The notes under the pieces: generated by a model
Seen by the model: the letters and a program-made list of their open reading frames with translations, nothing else
Told to the model about the DNA's origin: nothing
Databases searched by the model: none
Made by a program: the position numbers and the translations under genes
In this document: positions 36,244 through 44,754 of the stretch, piece by piece
Layout of the letters: each line of letters starts with the position of its first letter
Numbering within the stretch: the stretch's first letter is position 1
DNA from: Saprospirales bacterium
Lineage (GTDB): Bacteria; Bacteroidota; Bacteroidia; Chitinophagales; Saprospiraceae
Direction: 5' to 3'
DNA length: 64,000 nucleotides
NCBI GenBank assembly: GCA_016703765.1
Contig: JADJBL010000003.1
Location: forward strand, 124,001 to 188,000

Positions 36244-38245
36244 ATGATGAACAAAAAGATTTTAGGTACGATCGCCTTCCTGCTATTTGTCCTTTCCTTC
36301 GTCTCCGGCCAATGCGTGTCGGGCGATTGCGTGAACGGGACGGGCATCTACCTCTTCCCCAGCGGCGCCAAATACATCGGCCAGTTCAAGAACAGTAAGA
36401 TGGAAGGCATCGGCTCCTGTTATTACACCGATGGAAGCAAATACCAGGGCGAATGGGAGGAAAGCTACCCCCAGGGCAACGGAATCAAAATCCTCGCAGA
36501 CGGCTCCAGACAAAAAGGAGAGTTTATAAAAGGAGAATACCAGATTCCCAACCCGCCCGCCCCGGACCCCCCCTGCTGAGAAAATGGATGCCTTCGCCGC
36601 AGCCCCGAAAAAGCTGCCGAGCCCGCCAAGAAGGAAGAACAGCAAAAAGGCTGTATCTCCGGCGATTGCAAAAATGGCAAAGGCATTTATATCTATCCCT
36701 CCGGCGCCATTTACATTGGCGAATTCAAGGAAGGCGAGATCCACGGGATCGGCGCCTGCCATTATTCGGACGGGACCAAATACCAGGGCGAATGGGTCTT
36801 CCGCTACCCCGAAGGCCGCGGCACCAAGACTTTTGCCGACGGAACAAAATGGACCGGCCGCTGGAAAAAAGGCCAGCCGGTGGATGAATCCGGCAATCTG
36901 GTCACCAACCTCTTCCCCGGCAAGGAAATAGCCGCCGAGGAAGGAAATGGCAATATCCAGGCCGGCTGCGTGTCGGGCGACTGTGAAAACGGCGCCGGTT
37001 CTTTTGCCTACGCCGACGGAAGCAAATACGAAGGCCAGTTCCTCAAAGGCAAACCAAACGGGAAGGGTACCTTCACCCACTTCGACGGCGATAAATACGT
37101 CGGCGAGTTCAAAAACGGATTCCAGGACGGGAAAGGCACGATGTATTGGAAAAATGGGACCGTCCACTCCGGCTCCTGGAAAATGGGCGAATTCGTAGCC
37201 GACCAGGCTGTGGCAGCCGCACCAAAGACCGGCTGCATCCAGGGCGATTGCCAAAACGGGCGGGGCACTTTTGTCAAAAAGAAGACAATTCAAAATACGT
37301 GGGCTCCTTCCGCGACGGCGCCCCGAAGGAGAAGGGATCATGTATTTCGCCAACGGAGAACAATACTCCGGCCAATGGGAAGCCGGCATTTTCGAAGGTA
37401 TGGGCACCCTGAAAATGATGGACGGCACCGAGGTAAAGGGTTATTGGTCGGCAGGAAGCTACGTGGGCGAAAAACTCCCGGAGGAAAACCCCGAAGAAAC
37501 CATCGCCTCCACCCGAAAACTGCAGGGATTTAAGGTCTGGGCCGTTGTTGTAGGTGTTTCCTCTTATAATCACATGCCCGCCCTTCGCTATACCGACGAC
37601 GACGCCTACCGCATGTACGCATTCCTCAAAAGTCCGGAAGGGGGCGCTATTCCGGACGAGCAGATCCGCATTCTCATCGACGAGGATGCTACGAAAGACG
37701 AGATCAAACGGGCTATGGAGAACATATTTGCCAAAGCCGGGAAGAACGACCTGGCCCTGCTTTATTTCTCCGGCCATGGCCTCAAAGGCGCTTTCCTGCC
37801 TATCGACTTCGATGGGTACAACAACAAAATGGACCACGACGAGATCAATGCCATCCTGGCCAACAGCCCTGCGAAATATAAACTCCTGATCGCCGACGCC
37901 TGCCACAGCGGCAGCCTCCTGGCCATGAAGGGAGGAGAGGTGAAAGGGATATTGGAAAACTACTACAGCACCCTTGCCCAGGCCGATCCCGGCACGGCGC
38001 TCATCATGTCTTCCAAATCGGAGGAAACTTCGCTGGAATCCAGCGGCTTGCGCCAGGGCGTGTTCAGCCATTTTCTCATCCGCGGCCTCAAAGGCGAAGC
38101 CGACGGCGATAAAAACCGGGTGGTCTCCGTTCAGGAACTGTTCGATTTTATCACCGAAAACGTAAAAAAATACACCGGCAACCGCCAATCGCCCGTCATC
38201 AAGGGCGACTACGACCCGGGGATGACGGTAAGCGTCATCCGGTAG
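36244..38245 (+). CDS. MORN-repeat caspase-family protein, paralogue, with four apparent frameshifts
   Basis: A second MORN-caspase gene. Start ATG at 36244 (MMNKKILGTIAFLLFVLSFV, signal peptide). The MORN blocks lie in changing frames; apparent shifts fall at a C7 run (36567-36573, one base extra), an A5 (36608-36612, one missing), an A5 (37276-37280, one missing) and a C4 (37321-37324, one missing). Correcting them yields ~667 residues with blocks opened by GCISGDCKNGKG, GCVSGDCENGAG and GCIQGDCQNGRG, then an intact caspase domain with LYFSGHGLKGAFLP and LIADACHSGSLLA. Either this is a decayed duplicate or the sequence has homopolymer errors. The conserved caspase half argues against long decay. 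It ends in an inverted repeat before rpsF. Confidence 0.7.
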
Positions 38246-38330
38246 GGAGGTTTAGAGGGTTTAGAAAGTTTAGGAGGTTTAGAGGGCGTTCCCCTCTAAA
38301 CCTCCTAAACTTTCTAAACCTGCTAAACCG
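38246..38330. repeat. Tandem-unit inverted repeat, TTTAGGAGG family, copy 2
   Basis: Same 9-nt unit design, between the MORN-caspase paralogue and the rpsF promoter; well placed as a terminator. Confidence 0.8.
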
Positions 38331-38351
38331 ATCTAAAAATCTCCCCGCCTC

Positions 38352-38383
38352 TTGCAAATTCCCCCAATTAATCCTTACCTTTG
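38352..38383 (+). promoter_or_regulatory. Promoter of rpsF-rpsR-rplI
   Basis: TTG at 38352-38354 and TACCTTTG at 38376-38383 with 21 nt between. The transcript starts near 38390, giving a leader of about 43 nt to the ATG at 38433. Confidence 0.7.
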
Positions 38384-38432
38384 CAGGCGCTTTGGAAAAA
38401 GTCCAAAGCGGGATGAATTTTTTTTAACCAGT

Positions 38433-39011
38433 ATGTCTGATTTTATGAATCAATACGAAGTAACGTTCATCGTAGACCCAGTGCTGTCGGGCGATGAAAT
38501 TAAAGCGACAGCTCAGACATATGTCGATCAGCTTACCTCCGCGGGGTGTGCGATCGTGCATGTGGATGAAATGGGGTTACGCCCATTGGCCTTTGCGATC
38601 AACAAGAGATCCTCGGGCATTTATTATTGTGTGGAATTTACCAACGTCAACGGGACGTTCATGGACAACCTGGAATTGTCGCTTCGCCGCGATGAGCGGA
38701 TCATGCGTTTTCTGACCGTCAAACTCGACAAGTATGGCGCGAAGTACAACGAAGACAAGCGCAATGGCCTGATCGGGAAGAGAAAGAAGAAGAGCTCCGA
38801 ACCCTCCAGAGAGGATGCTCCTGCTCCACGCCCTTCCCGCGAAGCTGCTCCTGCTCCTGCCCCTGCCCCTGCTCCAGTTGCCAAGGCGGTCGTCGTGGAA
38901 GAAATGCCCGCTCCCCCTCCCGTAGTGGAAGTGGAAGTGGACACCGAGCCGATTTTGGATGAGCCGATTGTGGACATCGACGCCGTCGAAGACGAACCAG
39001 CAAAAGATTGA
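38433..39011 (+). CDS. rpsF: 30S ribosomal protein S6 with long Ala/Pro-rich C-terminal extension
   Basis: 192 residues from the ATG at 38433; ATG 38445 (MNQYEVTFIVDP) is also possible. Residues ~5-115 are S6: YEVTFIVDPVLS, then LAFAINKRSSGIYYCVEFT and LRRDERIMRFLTVKLDKY. It binds the S18 partner and 16S rRNA in the small subunit. After residue ~125 comes a low-complexity tail rich in Ala, Pro and Glu (repeated AP pairs, then an acidic end) of about 70 residues, longer than ordinary S6. First gene of rpsF-rpsR-rplI. A good promoter (38352-38383) gives a leader of about 45 nt. Confidence 0.95.
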   Translation: MSDFMNQYEVTFIVDPVLSGDEIKATAQTYVDQLTSAGCAIVHVDEMGLRPLAFAINKRSSGIYYCVEFTNVNGTFMDNLELSLRRDERIMRFLTVKLDKYGAKYNEDKRNGLIGKRKKKSSEPSREDAPAPRPSREAAPAPAPAPAPVAKAVVVEEMPAPPPVVEVEVDTEPILDEPIVDIDAVEDEPAKD

Positions 39012-39041
39012 CATTCCCACAACCATTAAATTCCCAGAAAA

Positions 39042-39308
39042 ATGGCTAATAAAGACGATATCAAGTTTCTAAGCAATCCCAATATCGGCCAGCTGCGCAA
39101 AAAATACTGCCGCTTCCGCAAATTCGGGATCAAGTATATCGACTACAAGGACGCAGATTTCCTGCTCCAGTTCGTAAACGAACAAGGCAAGATCCTGCCC
39201 CGCCGCATTACCGGCAACTCCCTGAAGTATCAGCGCAAAGTCTCTACGGCGATCAAGCGGGCCCGTCACCTGGCCATGCTGCCTTATGTGACCGACCTTC
39301 TTAAATAA
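39042..39308 (+). CDS. rpsR: 30S ribosomal protein S18
   Basis: 88 residues, normal length. The core [20 protein letters not shown] and the later [31 protein letters not shown] are the S18 signature. It pairs with S6 on the platform of the small ribosomal subunit. 30 bp after rpsF and 42 bp before rplI in one operon. The KYCRF cysteine is the only remnant of a zinc-type site. No anomalies seen. Confidence 0.97.
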   Translation: MANKDDIKFLSNPNIGQLRKKYCRFRKFGIKYIDYKDADFLLQFVNEQGKILPRRITGNSLKYQRKVSTAIKRARHLAMLPYVTDLLK

Positions 39309-39350
39309 GCGCCGGCCCAGCCGCTTTTATCATCTTAAATTGTCTGTGAC

Positions 39351-39797
39351 ATGGAACTCATATTATTGAAAGATATCGACAAGGTTGGCGACCAATACGA
39401 AATCGTCAAAGTGAAGGACGGATACGGCCGCAACTTCCTGATCCCTCAGGGAATGGCTATCATCGCCAATGCCACCAACCGCAAAAAACTGGACGAAATC
39501 ATCGCAGCACAAGCTTCCAAAGTGGCTGAATCGATTTCCGAATTCAAGGCCATCGCCGAACAACTGAAGGATAAGGTCCTCCGGATCGGCGCCAAGGCTG
39601 GTACCAGCGGAAAGATCTTCGGCAGCGTGACCTCCCACCAGATCGCCGCGGCCCTCAAAGACCAGCTCGGCATCGAAGTGGAGCGGAAAAAAGTAGTCAT
39701 CCCGGACGACGCAAAGGAAATCGGGACCTACACCGCCGTGCTCAACTTGCACCCCGATGTCGACACCCGCGTGGCGTTCGAGCTGGTGGCAGAATAA
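39351..39797 (+). CDS. rplI: 50S ribosomal protein L9
   Basis: 148 residues, the usual two-domain L9. The N-terminal domain starts MELILLKDIDKVGDQYEIVK and contains KDGYGRNFLIPQGMAI, which binds 23S rRNA. A central helix is followed by the C-terminal domain with RIGAKAGTSGKIFGSVTSHQ and the late VDTRVAFELV. Last gene of the rpsF operon. It ends at a strong bidirectional hairpin (39820-39858) shared with the convergent porW/sprE gene. Confidence 0.97.
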   Translation: MELILLKDIDKVGDQYEIVKVKDGYGRNFLIPQGMAIIANATNRKKLDEIIAAQASKVAESISEFKAIAEQLKDKVLRIGAKAGTSGKIFGSVTSHQIAAALKDQLGIEVERKKVVIPDDAKEIGTYTAVLNLHPDVDTRVAFELVAE

Positions 39798-39819
39798 GCT
39801 TACCTATTCGTCCAAAAAG

Positions 39820-39858
39820 AAAAGGGCATCGTCCGCCTCAGGCGCACGATGCCCTTTT
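39820..39858. terminator. Strong bidirectional hairpin between rplI and porW/sprE
   Basis: 13-bp perfect stem (AAAAGGGCATCGT / ACGATGCCCTTTT) with an inner GCCT/AGGC step, flanked by A and T runs. It ends both convergent transcripts. Confidence 0.85.
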
Positions 39859-39877
39859 CTATTTCAAAAACAGGCTA

Positions 39878-42700
39878 TCAATTATAGTTCTTGGTAAAAA
39901 ACTCCGGATACCCGGCCAGCACCTTGTTTTTCAACAACTGCCGGTAGTTGTTCTGCGAAATAGGGAACACCTGGTATTTGAACTCGGAAGGGAGAAATTC
40001 CGATTTGTTGGCGTTTACTCCCTGGAAGTAGTCCATCGAGGCCTTTTGATTGTCGAAGCTTCGCACGACGATGATCTGGGAACGAAGGTCCAGGTCGCCC
40101 AGCACGATATTCGAAACCCGCAATTTGTCGAGTTTATGAAATTTGAGGTGGTAATCGGAAATCTGGACCTTTGCAGTTTCCAGGGAAATGTTTTCCGAAA
40201 AGGCGATCAGGATGTAGTGTTTGTCGTCGGGTTCGTATATATAGGTCTGCTCCTCGGGCCTGAGCGTGGCGCCTGCCGGGCCTGAAGCCGTGTATTCTCC
40301 GAGCAGGCGGAGCAATTCCAGCGCATGTTTTTGCTCCGGAGTATTGGGGAAACGCTCGATCATTTCCTTCAATGCCGCTACATAGGTCGCCTTTCCTTCC
40401 ATATTCCCCAGGCACATGGCCTTTAGCAATTCAAAGCGGGGGGAATGGGAGTTGGCGCCTCCGAACAGCGTTGGAACCCGGTTGATCTGCTCGTATGCAT
40501 CCCGGTACTGGCCGCGCTGGAATACGGTAAAAACCTCGTTGTAATAGTTGTTGATCTGCTCTTCGCGGTCCTTGGTTTTGAGCAGGTAATCCGGATCGGT
40601 CAGCAAAAGGGCATAAGGGGAGTCGGGAAATTCGGAGGTCAGCAAGTCGTAGCAACGTTTCGCATCGGCCCTTTTCTCCGTATCGGTGTACACCAGGTAA
40701 AGCAAATACAGCGCCTCCGGCCGGTATTTCGTATCGGGATAACGCTCGAGGAGTTCCTCCAGGGAGGCGATGGACTTCTCTTCGTTCTCCAGTTTCTCCC
40801 TGTACAGTCGCCCGAGGGCAAACAGGGCATCCATGATCAGTTGGTTGGAGGCGAGGATTTGCTCTTCCGTCTTGGGCATATCGCGGAAAATAGCGTCCAG
40901 GTCTTCCTTGGATAGGGCCGAAGGGGCGGTATCCCCACCAGACTGCTCCTCCTCGGCCACATCAGCGGCTGAGGACCGGGTTGCGCGGCGCCAGTTGTCC
41001 TCCAGAGGACGGTTGCCCCATTTCCGTTCAAAATCCTTTTGGCCCCTTTTTACAGACCGGTCGTCGTAGGCGAAAAAGTCGCTTTTCACGCCGCCGGCGC
41101 GGGGACCGCCGCTGTTTCCGGACACTCCGGGCACCTGGTTGTTTCCTTTTTGTGCGGCTTCGAGAATGGCTTTGCGCCGGTCCTCCTCCTGTTTCTTCCT
41201 GATCTCCGTGGCGATGGCGATCCGTTCCTCTTCTGTTAAATTGCTAAGTGCCAGGAGGCTGTCCTGAAGCTGAATGGTCTCCAGGTTTTGCGCGATTTCT
41301 GTGAGGTTGGCGGCCAGTCCGCTCACTTCCAGATAGCGCTCGTCGGTGCGGGGAAGCACGGTCAGGGTGGAGTCGAGGTATTTCTTGGTCTCTACAAATT
41401 TTTCCGATTCGAAGAACAGGTTGGCGAGCAGGAGATAGGCCTCGGCTTTTTGTGCGGTGCTCGTCGGGCTGCTATTGGCCAGGCAAAGGCGCAGGTTCTT
41501 GATGGCTTCGGCCTTATTGCCCTCTTTGAGGTCGATCTCCGCCAGGGCGAAGTAGATCTGGTCCTTATAGTCGACGTTTTTGATGTCCTTGAGCATCTTG
41601 TCGAGGTCTTTGCGCACCGAGTCGTAGGACTTACCGCCGGAGGCGAGGCCGAGTTTGCTGAGGTTCAGGCGGGCGCTGAAATCCATTTCGTAGCCCGGCT
41701 TGTATTTGACCACCCGCTCAAAGGCGGCGAATGCCAGGTCGTTTTTACCCAGGCGTTGGTAAATCTGTCCCAGGATATAGGTGTACCGTGCCTTCAAGAG
41801 CTGGTTGCGGGTGAGACTGACCGCCAGTTCGAGCGGAGCGATGGCTTCGGTTGTTTTCTTTTGCTTCAGGTAGTAATAGGCTTCGAGCACCGCCAGGTCT
41901 CTCCGCACATGCGGCATGGTTCCGGCGCTTTTGGTCAGCTGGTAGATGATCCGGTCGGCTTCGAAATTATTCTCCCGCTCGATATAGGTTTTGGCCAGCC
42001 AGAGTAGCCCTTCCTGATAGCAGGGCCGGTGGCGGAATGCATAGGATTCTGGTTTCCCTTCCTCGATCTCCACCCGGTTGTCTCCGAGAGAGATAATGGT
42101 GACGCCGGGTTCGATCTCCTCCGTTTTTGGGGCGATGGGCTTTCGGGAGGAGGGGATTTTTTTGCGCTTCTTTTTGGAGTTCTTCTTTTTCTTCTTGCTG
42201 GAGCTGCCGGGTTTCTTCTTTTTAACCTCGTCCTTTTTGGCCGGTCCCGACTTCAGGGCGCTGGGTTTGTAATTGGCGGCGAGGTATTCCAGGGTTTCTT
42301 CGGCTGCTTCGAAATCCTGTTTGAGGTATTGGGCTTTCCCGATGAGGAGGTAGCAGTCGTCGCTCCAGTTGCTGTATCGGTGCAGCGCGACCACGATGGA
42401 GGATTTTTCGATGGCCCGGTCCAGCTTTTCGGCCACGGCTTTGGGATTGTCGGCCTCCCTGTATTCGTACAGGGGGAGTATCTTGTTATAATTGTCCTGT
42501 TGCTGGGCCTCCAGTTCCAGAATGCTTTCGTCGATCAAAACATCTGCATTGAAATAACCGTTGTATTCAGCAGTCGTGTTGTGATAGAACTTGCCAATAG
42601 GGGAAAGTTCTCCTTTGCGCTTGGTAGTCTTGCAACTGCCTGCCGTTAAGGCTATTATAAGCACGCCAATAAGAAGCCGGGAAAGGGTACGGATTTTCAA
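39878..42700 (-). CDS. porW: Type IX secretion / gliding TPR lipoprotein PorW/SprE-like
   Basis: 940 residues. The signal sequence ends in a lipobox (IIALTAGSCKTT, Cys ~23), so it is an outer-membrane or periplasm-facing lipoprotein. The start is TTG at 42700; no ATG precedes the signal peptide. The text after it, KGELSPIGKFYHNTTAEYNG YFNADVL (split here), is typical of PorW/SprE, as is HRYSNWSDDCYLLIGKAQYL. Many TPRs run through ~80-750 with a Lys/Ser-rich linker near 160-190. PorW/SprE proteins are needed for T9SS secretion and, in gliding species, motility, linking the outer-membrane complex to the motor. Two proteins with T9SS sorting tails in this window (53584, 59693) fit. The family call is by motif recognition. 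Confidence 0.85.
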   Translation of the reverse strand: MKIRTLSRLLIGVLIIALTAGSCKTTKRKGELSPIGKFYHNTTAEYNGYFNADVLIDESILELEAQQQDNYNKILPLYEYREADNPKAVAEKLDRAIEKSSIVVALHRYSNWSDDCYLLIGKAQYLKQDFEAAEETLEYLAANYKPSALKSGPAKKDEVKKKKPGSSSKKKKKNSKKKRKKIPSSRKPIAPKTEEIEPGVTIISLGDNRVEIEEGKPESYAFRHRPCYQEGLLWLAKTYIERENNFEADRIIYQLTKSAGTMPHVRRDLAVLEAYYYLKQKKTTEAIAPLELAVSLTRNQLLKARYTYILGQIYQRLGKNDLAFAAFERVVKYKPGYEMDFSARLNLSKLGLASGGKSYDSVRKDLDKMLKDIKNVDYKDQIYFALAEIDLKEGNKAEAIKNLRLCLANSSPTSTAQKAEAYLLLANLFFESEKFVETKKYLDSTLTVLPRTDERYLEVSGLAANLTEIAQNLETIQLQDSLLALSNLTEEERIAIATEIRKKQEEDRRKAILEAAQKGNNQVPGVSGNSGGPRAGGVKSDFFAYDDRSVKRGQKDFERKWGNRPLEDNWRRATRSSAADVAEEEQSGGDTAPSALSKEDLDAIFRDMPKTEEQILASNQLIMDALFALGRLYREKLENEEKSIASLEELLERYPDTKYRPEALYLLYLVYTDTEKRADAKRCYDLLTSEFPDSPYALLLTDPDYLLKTKDREEQINNYYNEVFTVFQRGQYRDAYEQINRVPTLFGGANSHSPRFELLKAMCLGNMEGKATYVAALKEMIERFPNTPEQKHALELLRLLGEYTASGPAGATLRPEEQTYIYEPDDKHYILIAFSENISLETAKVQISDYHLKFHKLDKLRVSNIVLGDLDLRSQIIVVRSFDNQKASMDYFQGVNANKSEFLPSEFKYQVFPISQNNYRQLLKNKVLAGYPEFFTKNYN

Positions 42701-42842
42701 AAGTCCTGGATTTATTTACCAAATAGCCTTTAAAAAAGCAAAGTTTCGCCAACTTTGCGAGGAAACCAGTGGTTTTGTGAAAACAGCCACAAAATTACAC
42801 CTTATAAACTGCAAAACCTGCATTTTATTTTACAATCATTCT

Positions 42843-43730
42843 ATGAGTGACCTACCGTCTCAGAAAAAAACCTGGCTGGAACGCCTGCAGCACACCTACC
42901 GGCTGGTGATTATGAATCACGAGACATTTGAAGAGATCGGCTCCTACCGCCTGTCCCTCCTGAGCGTCTATATTTTCCTCAGCACCCTCATGGTGGTGGT
43001 GGCATTTCTCGTGATCTCCCTCATCGTATTTACCCCCCTGAAGCGATATATCCCGGGATACGGATCAGCCAATGCCCAGCCCGAGCTCATCCGCCTCAAC
43101 CAGGAGATCGACGCCCTGGAGGAAATGGTGGAGGCGCAAGAGCTATACAACAAGAACATCCGCATCATGTTGGCCGGAGAAGGGGAGACCCTGCAGGAGG
43201 TTCCGGAGAATAAATACGCTCCCGGCGACAGCAATCTGCACGTCGAGCGAATCGAGGAAGACGAACTGCTTCGCAATGAGGTGAAAATGGAAGAGATCCG
43301 CGCCATTGGCGAAAAGGCGGGCAGTTCCTCCCGGGAAAGCGCAGATACCCCCCTGGAGCAACTGTTTTTCACCCCCCCGCTGACCGGCGAGATCAGCGCC
43401 GGGTTCATGCGGGAGAAAAAGCATTTCGGGGTGGATATCCTGGCTCCGAATAATACCCCCATCAAGGCGGTCATGGACGGTTGGGTGATCGCCTCCGACT
43501 GGACCCTGGAAACCGGGCATACCATCGGCATTCAGCACAACAACAACCTCATCTCCTTTTACAAACACAATTCCGTCCTGCTCAAAGAAATAGGCAGCTA
43601 CGTGAAAGCCGGGGAGGCTGTGGCCATCATCGGCAACAGCGGTACCCTTTCCGACGGGCCGCACCTCCATTTCGAGCTCTGGCACAGGGGCGTCCCCATC
43701 GATCCGGTGCAGTATCTGAATTTTAACTAA
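42843..43730 (+). CDS. M23 family metallopeptidase (LytM domain), membrane-anchored
   Basis: 295 residues from the ATG at 42843; upstream in-frame sequence is not conserved in character. A cytoplasmic N-terminus (~40 residues) is followed by one membrane helix (LLSVYIFLSTLMVVVAFLVI), a helical region and the LytM domain from ~185. Zinc ligands are visible: His in EKKHFGVDILAP (H-x3-D) and HxH in GPHLHFELW. It cuts peptide crosslinks of peptidoglycan, or acts as an activator if inactive. It is divergent from porW/sprE, which starts 143 bp away, and its stop overlaps the convergent epimerase. Motifs and topology are clear. Confidence 0.9.
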   Translation: MSDLPSQKKTWLERLQHTYRLVIMNHETFEEIGSYRLSLLSVYIFLSTLMVVVAFLVISLIVFTPLKRYIPGYGSANAQPELIRLNQEIDALEEMVEAQELYNKNIRIMLAGEGETLQEVPENKYAPGDSNLHVERIEEDELLRNEVKMEEIRAIGEKAGSSSRESADTPLEQLFFTPPLTGEISAGFMREKKHFGVDILAPNNTPIKAVMDGWVIASDWTLETGHTIGIQHNNNLISFYKHNSVLLKEIGSYVKAGEAVAIIGNSGTLSDGPHLHFELWHRGVPIDPVQYLNFN

Positions 43731-44627
43731 AGCAACAAATCCCTCAGAGCCGGCTCCAGTTCCGGAAACCGGAAGGCAAAGCCGCTGGCTTCGATCTTTT
43801 TGGAGGAGACCCGGTTGCTGTTGAGCACGGCGTCTGCCATTTCTCCCATGCCGGACCTAAGCAAAAAAGAGGGCACGGAGGCGATGAGGTGCAGGCCTCC
43901 CAACACTTTTCCGATCGTTTTTGTAAACTCTTTGTTGGTGACGGGTTGAGGCGCTACGGCGTTGTATTTCCCACGGATCGCCGGATTTTCGAGGGCATGG
44001 ATAAACAGGCGGCAGAGGTCGTCGATATGGATCCAGGAATACCATTGCCTTCCCTTTCCGAAATAGGCCCCGATCCGAAACCTGAAAGGAAGGAGGATCT
44101 TGGCCATGGCGCCTCCCTCGGGGCTCAATACGATTCCTATGCGGATAGCCGCCGTGCGGAGGGGGAGCTGTTCCACCTCCCCAAAGGCCGTCTCCCAGAT
44201 ACGGGTGCATTCAGCCAGAAAATCATTTCCGGAAGGGGCGTTTTCGTCCAGCAAGGTATCGCCGGTGTCGCCGTAAATCCCGATTCCGGAAGCTGATATA
44301 TAGGTTTCGACCTGATTCGGGGTCGATTGCAGCATTTTCCCGAGCAGTGCGGTGGGTTGCGTGCGACTTTGGATCAGGATGCGCTTTCTGGCAGGCGTCC
44401 ACCAGGTATCCGCGATACCGGCCCCGGCCAGGTTGATCACCGCGGAGGCATTTCGCAGCGCCTCGGGGTCAATGGTCCCTCTCTCCGGGATCCCATACAA
44501 AGGTTTTCGTTTTTCCGCCGGCCTTTTGGCGGCTTAGCAAGGCCGTTTCGTACCCCTTTTCCTGCAACAATTCGCAAAGCCTGGTTCCGATCAAGCCGGT
44601 ACCGCCCGCGATCAAAATATACCCCAT
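43727..44627 (-). CDS. TIGR01777-family NAD-dependent epimerase (YfcH-like), frameshifted near N-terminus
   Basis: The N-terminus MGYILIAGGTGLIGTRLCEL carries the Rossmann GxxGxxG motif but is in a different frame from the rest. Removing one base from a G3 run on the coding strand (44477-44479) joins TFVWDPGERTIDPEALRNAS and gives 299 residues, the normal length for the family. NLAGAGIADTWWTPARKRIL and SASGIGIYGDTGD are family signatures, and FGKGRQWYSWIHIDDL is the late block. Extended short-chain dehydrogenase fold. Members are also called SulA/YfcH-like; the substrate is unknown. Convergent with the M23 gene (4-bp overlap at the stops). The break is probably a sequencing error, since both halves are well conserved. 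Confidence 0.8.
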
Positions 44628-44692
44628 GTAATGGTTTCTTCATAGAACAAGGAATCGGGGTAAAGGTTTCCGCATGCTTTTCCTCGAAAAAT

Positions 44693-44724
44693 TTGCCCTA
44701 ATCCGGGCAAATGATCTAATTTAG
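44693..44724 (+). promoter_or_regulatory. Possible promoter of the peptide importer operon
   Basis: TTG at 44693-44695 and TAATTTAG at 44717-44724, 21 nt apart. The -7 element differs from consensus at one position (TTAG for TTTG). It ends 30 nt before the ATG at 44755. Confidence 0.4.
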
Positions 44725-44754
44725 GACATCCTTTTCACTATTAATCCAAAAACG

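Noticed and set aside
36584..36931. Separate 115-codon ORF between the halves of the second MORN-caspase gene
   Set aside because: Only its first few codons (a linker) are plausible; the MORN motifs lie in another frame, so it is part of a broken gene rather than a new one.
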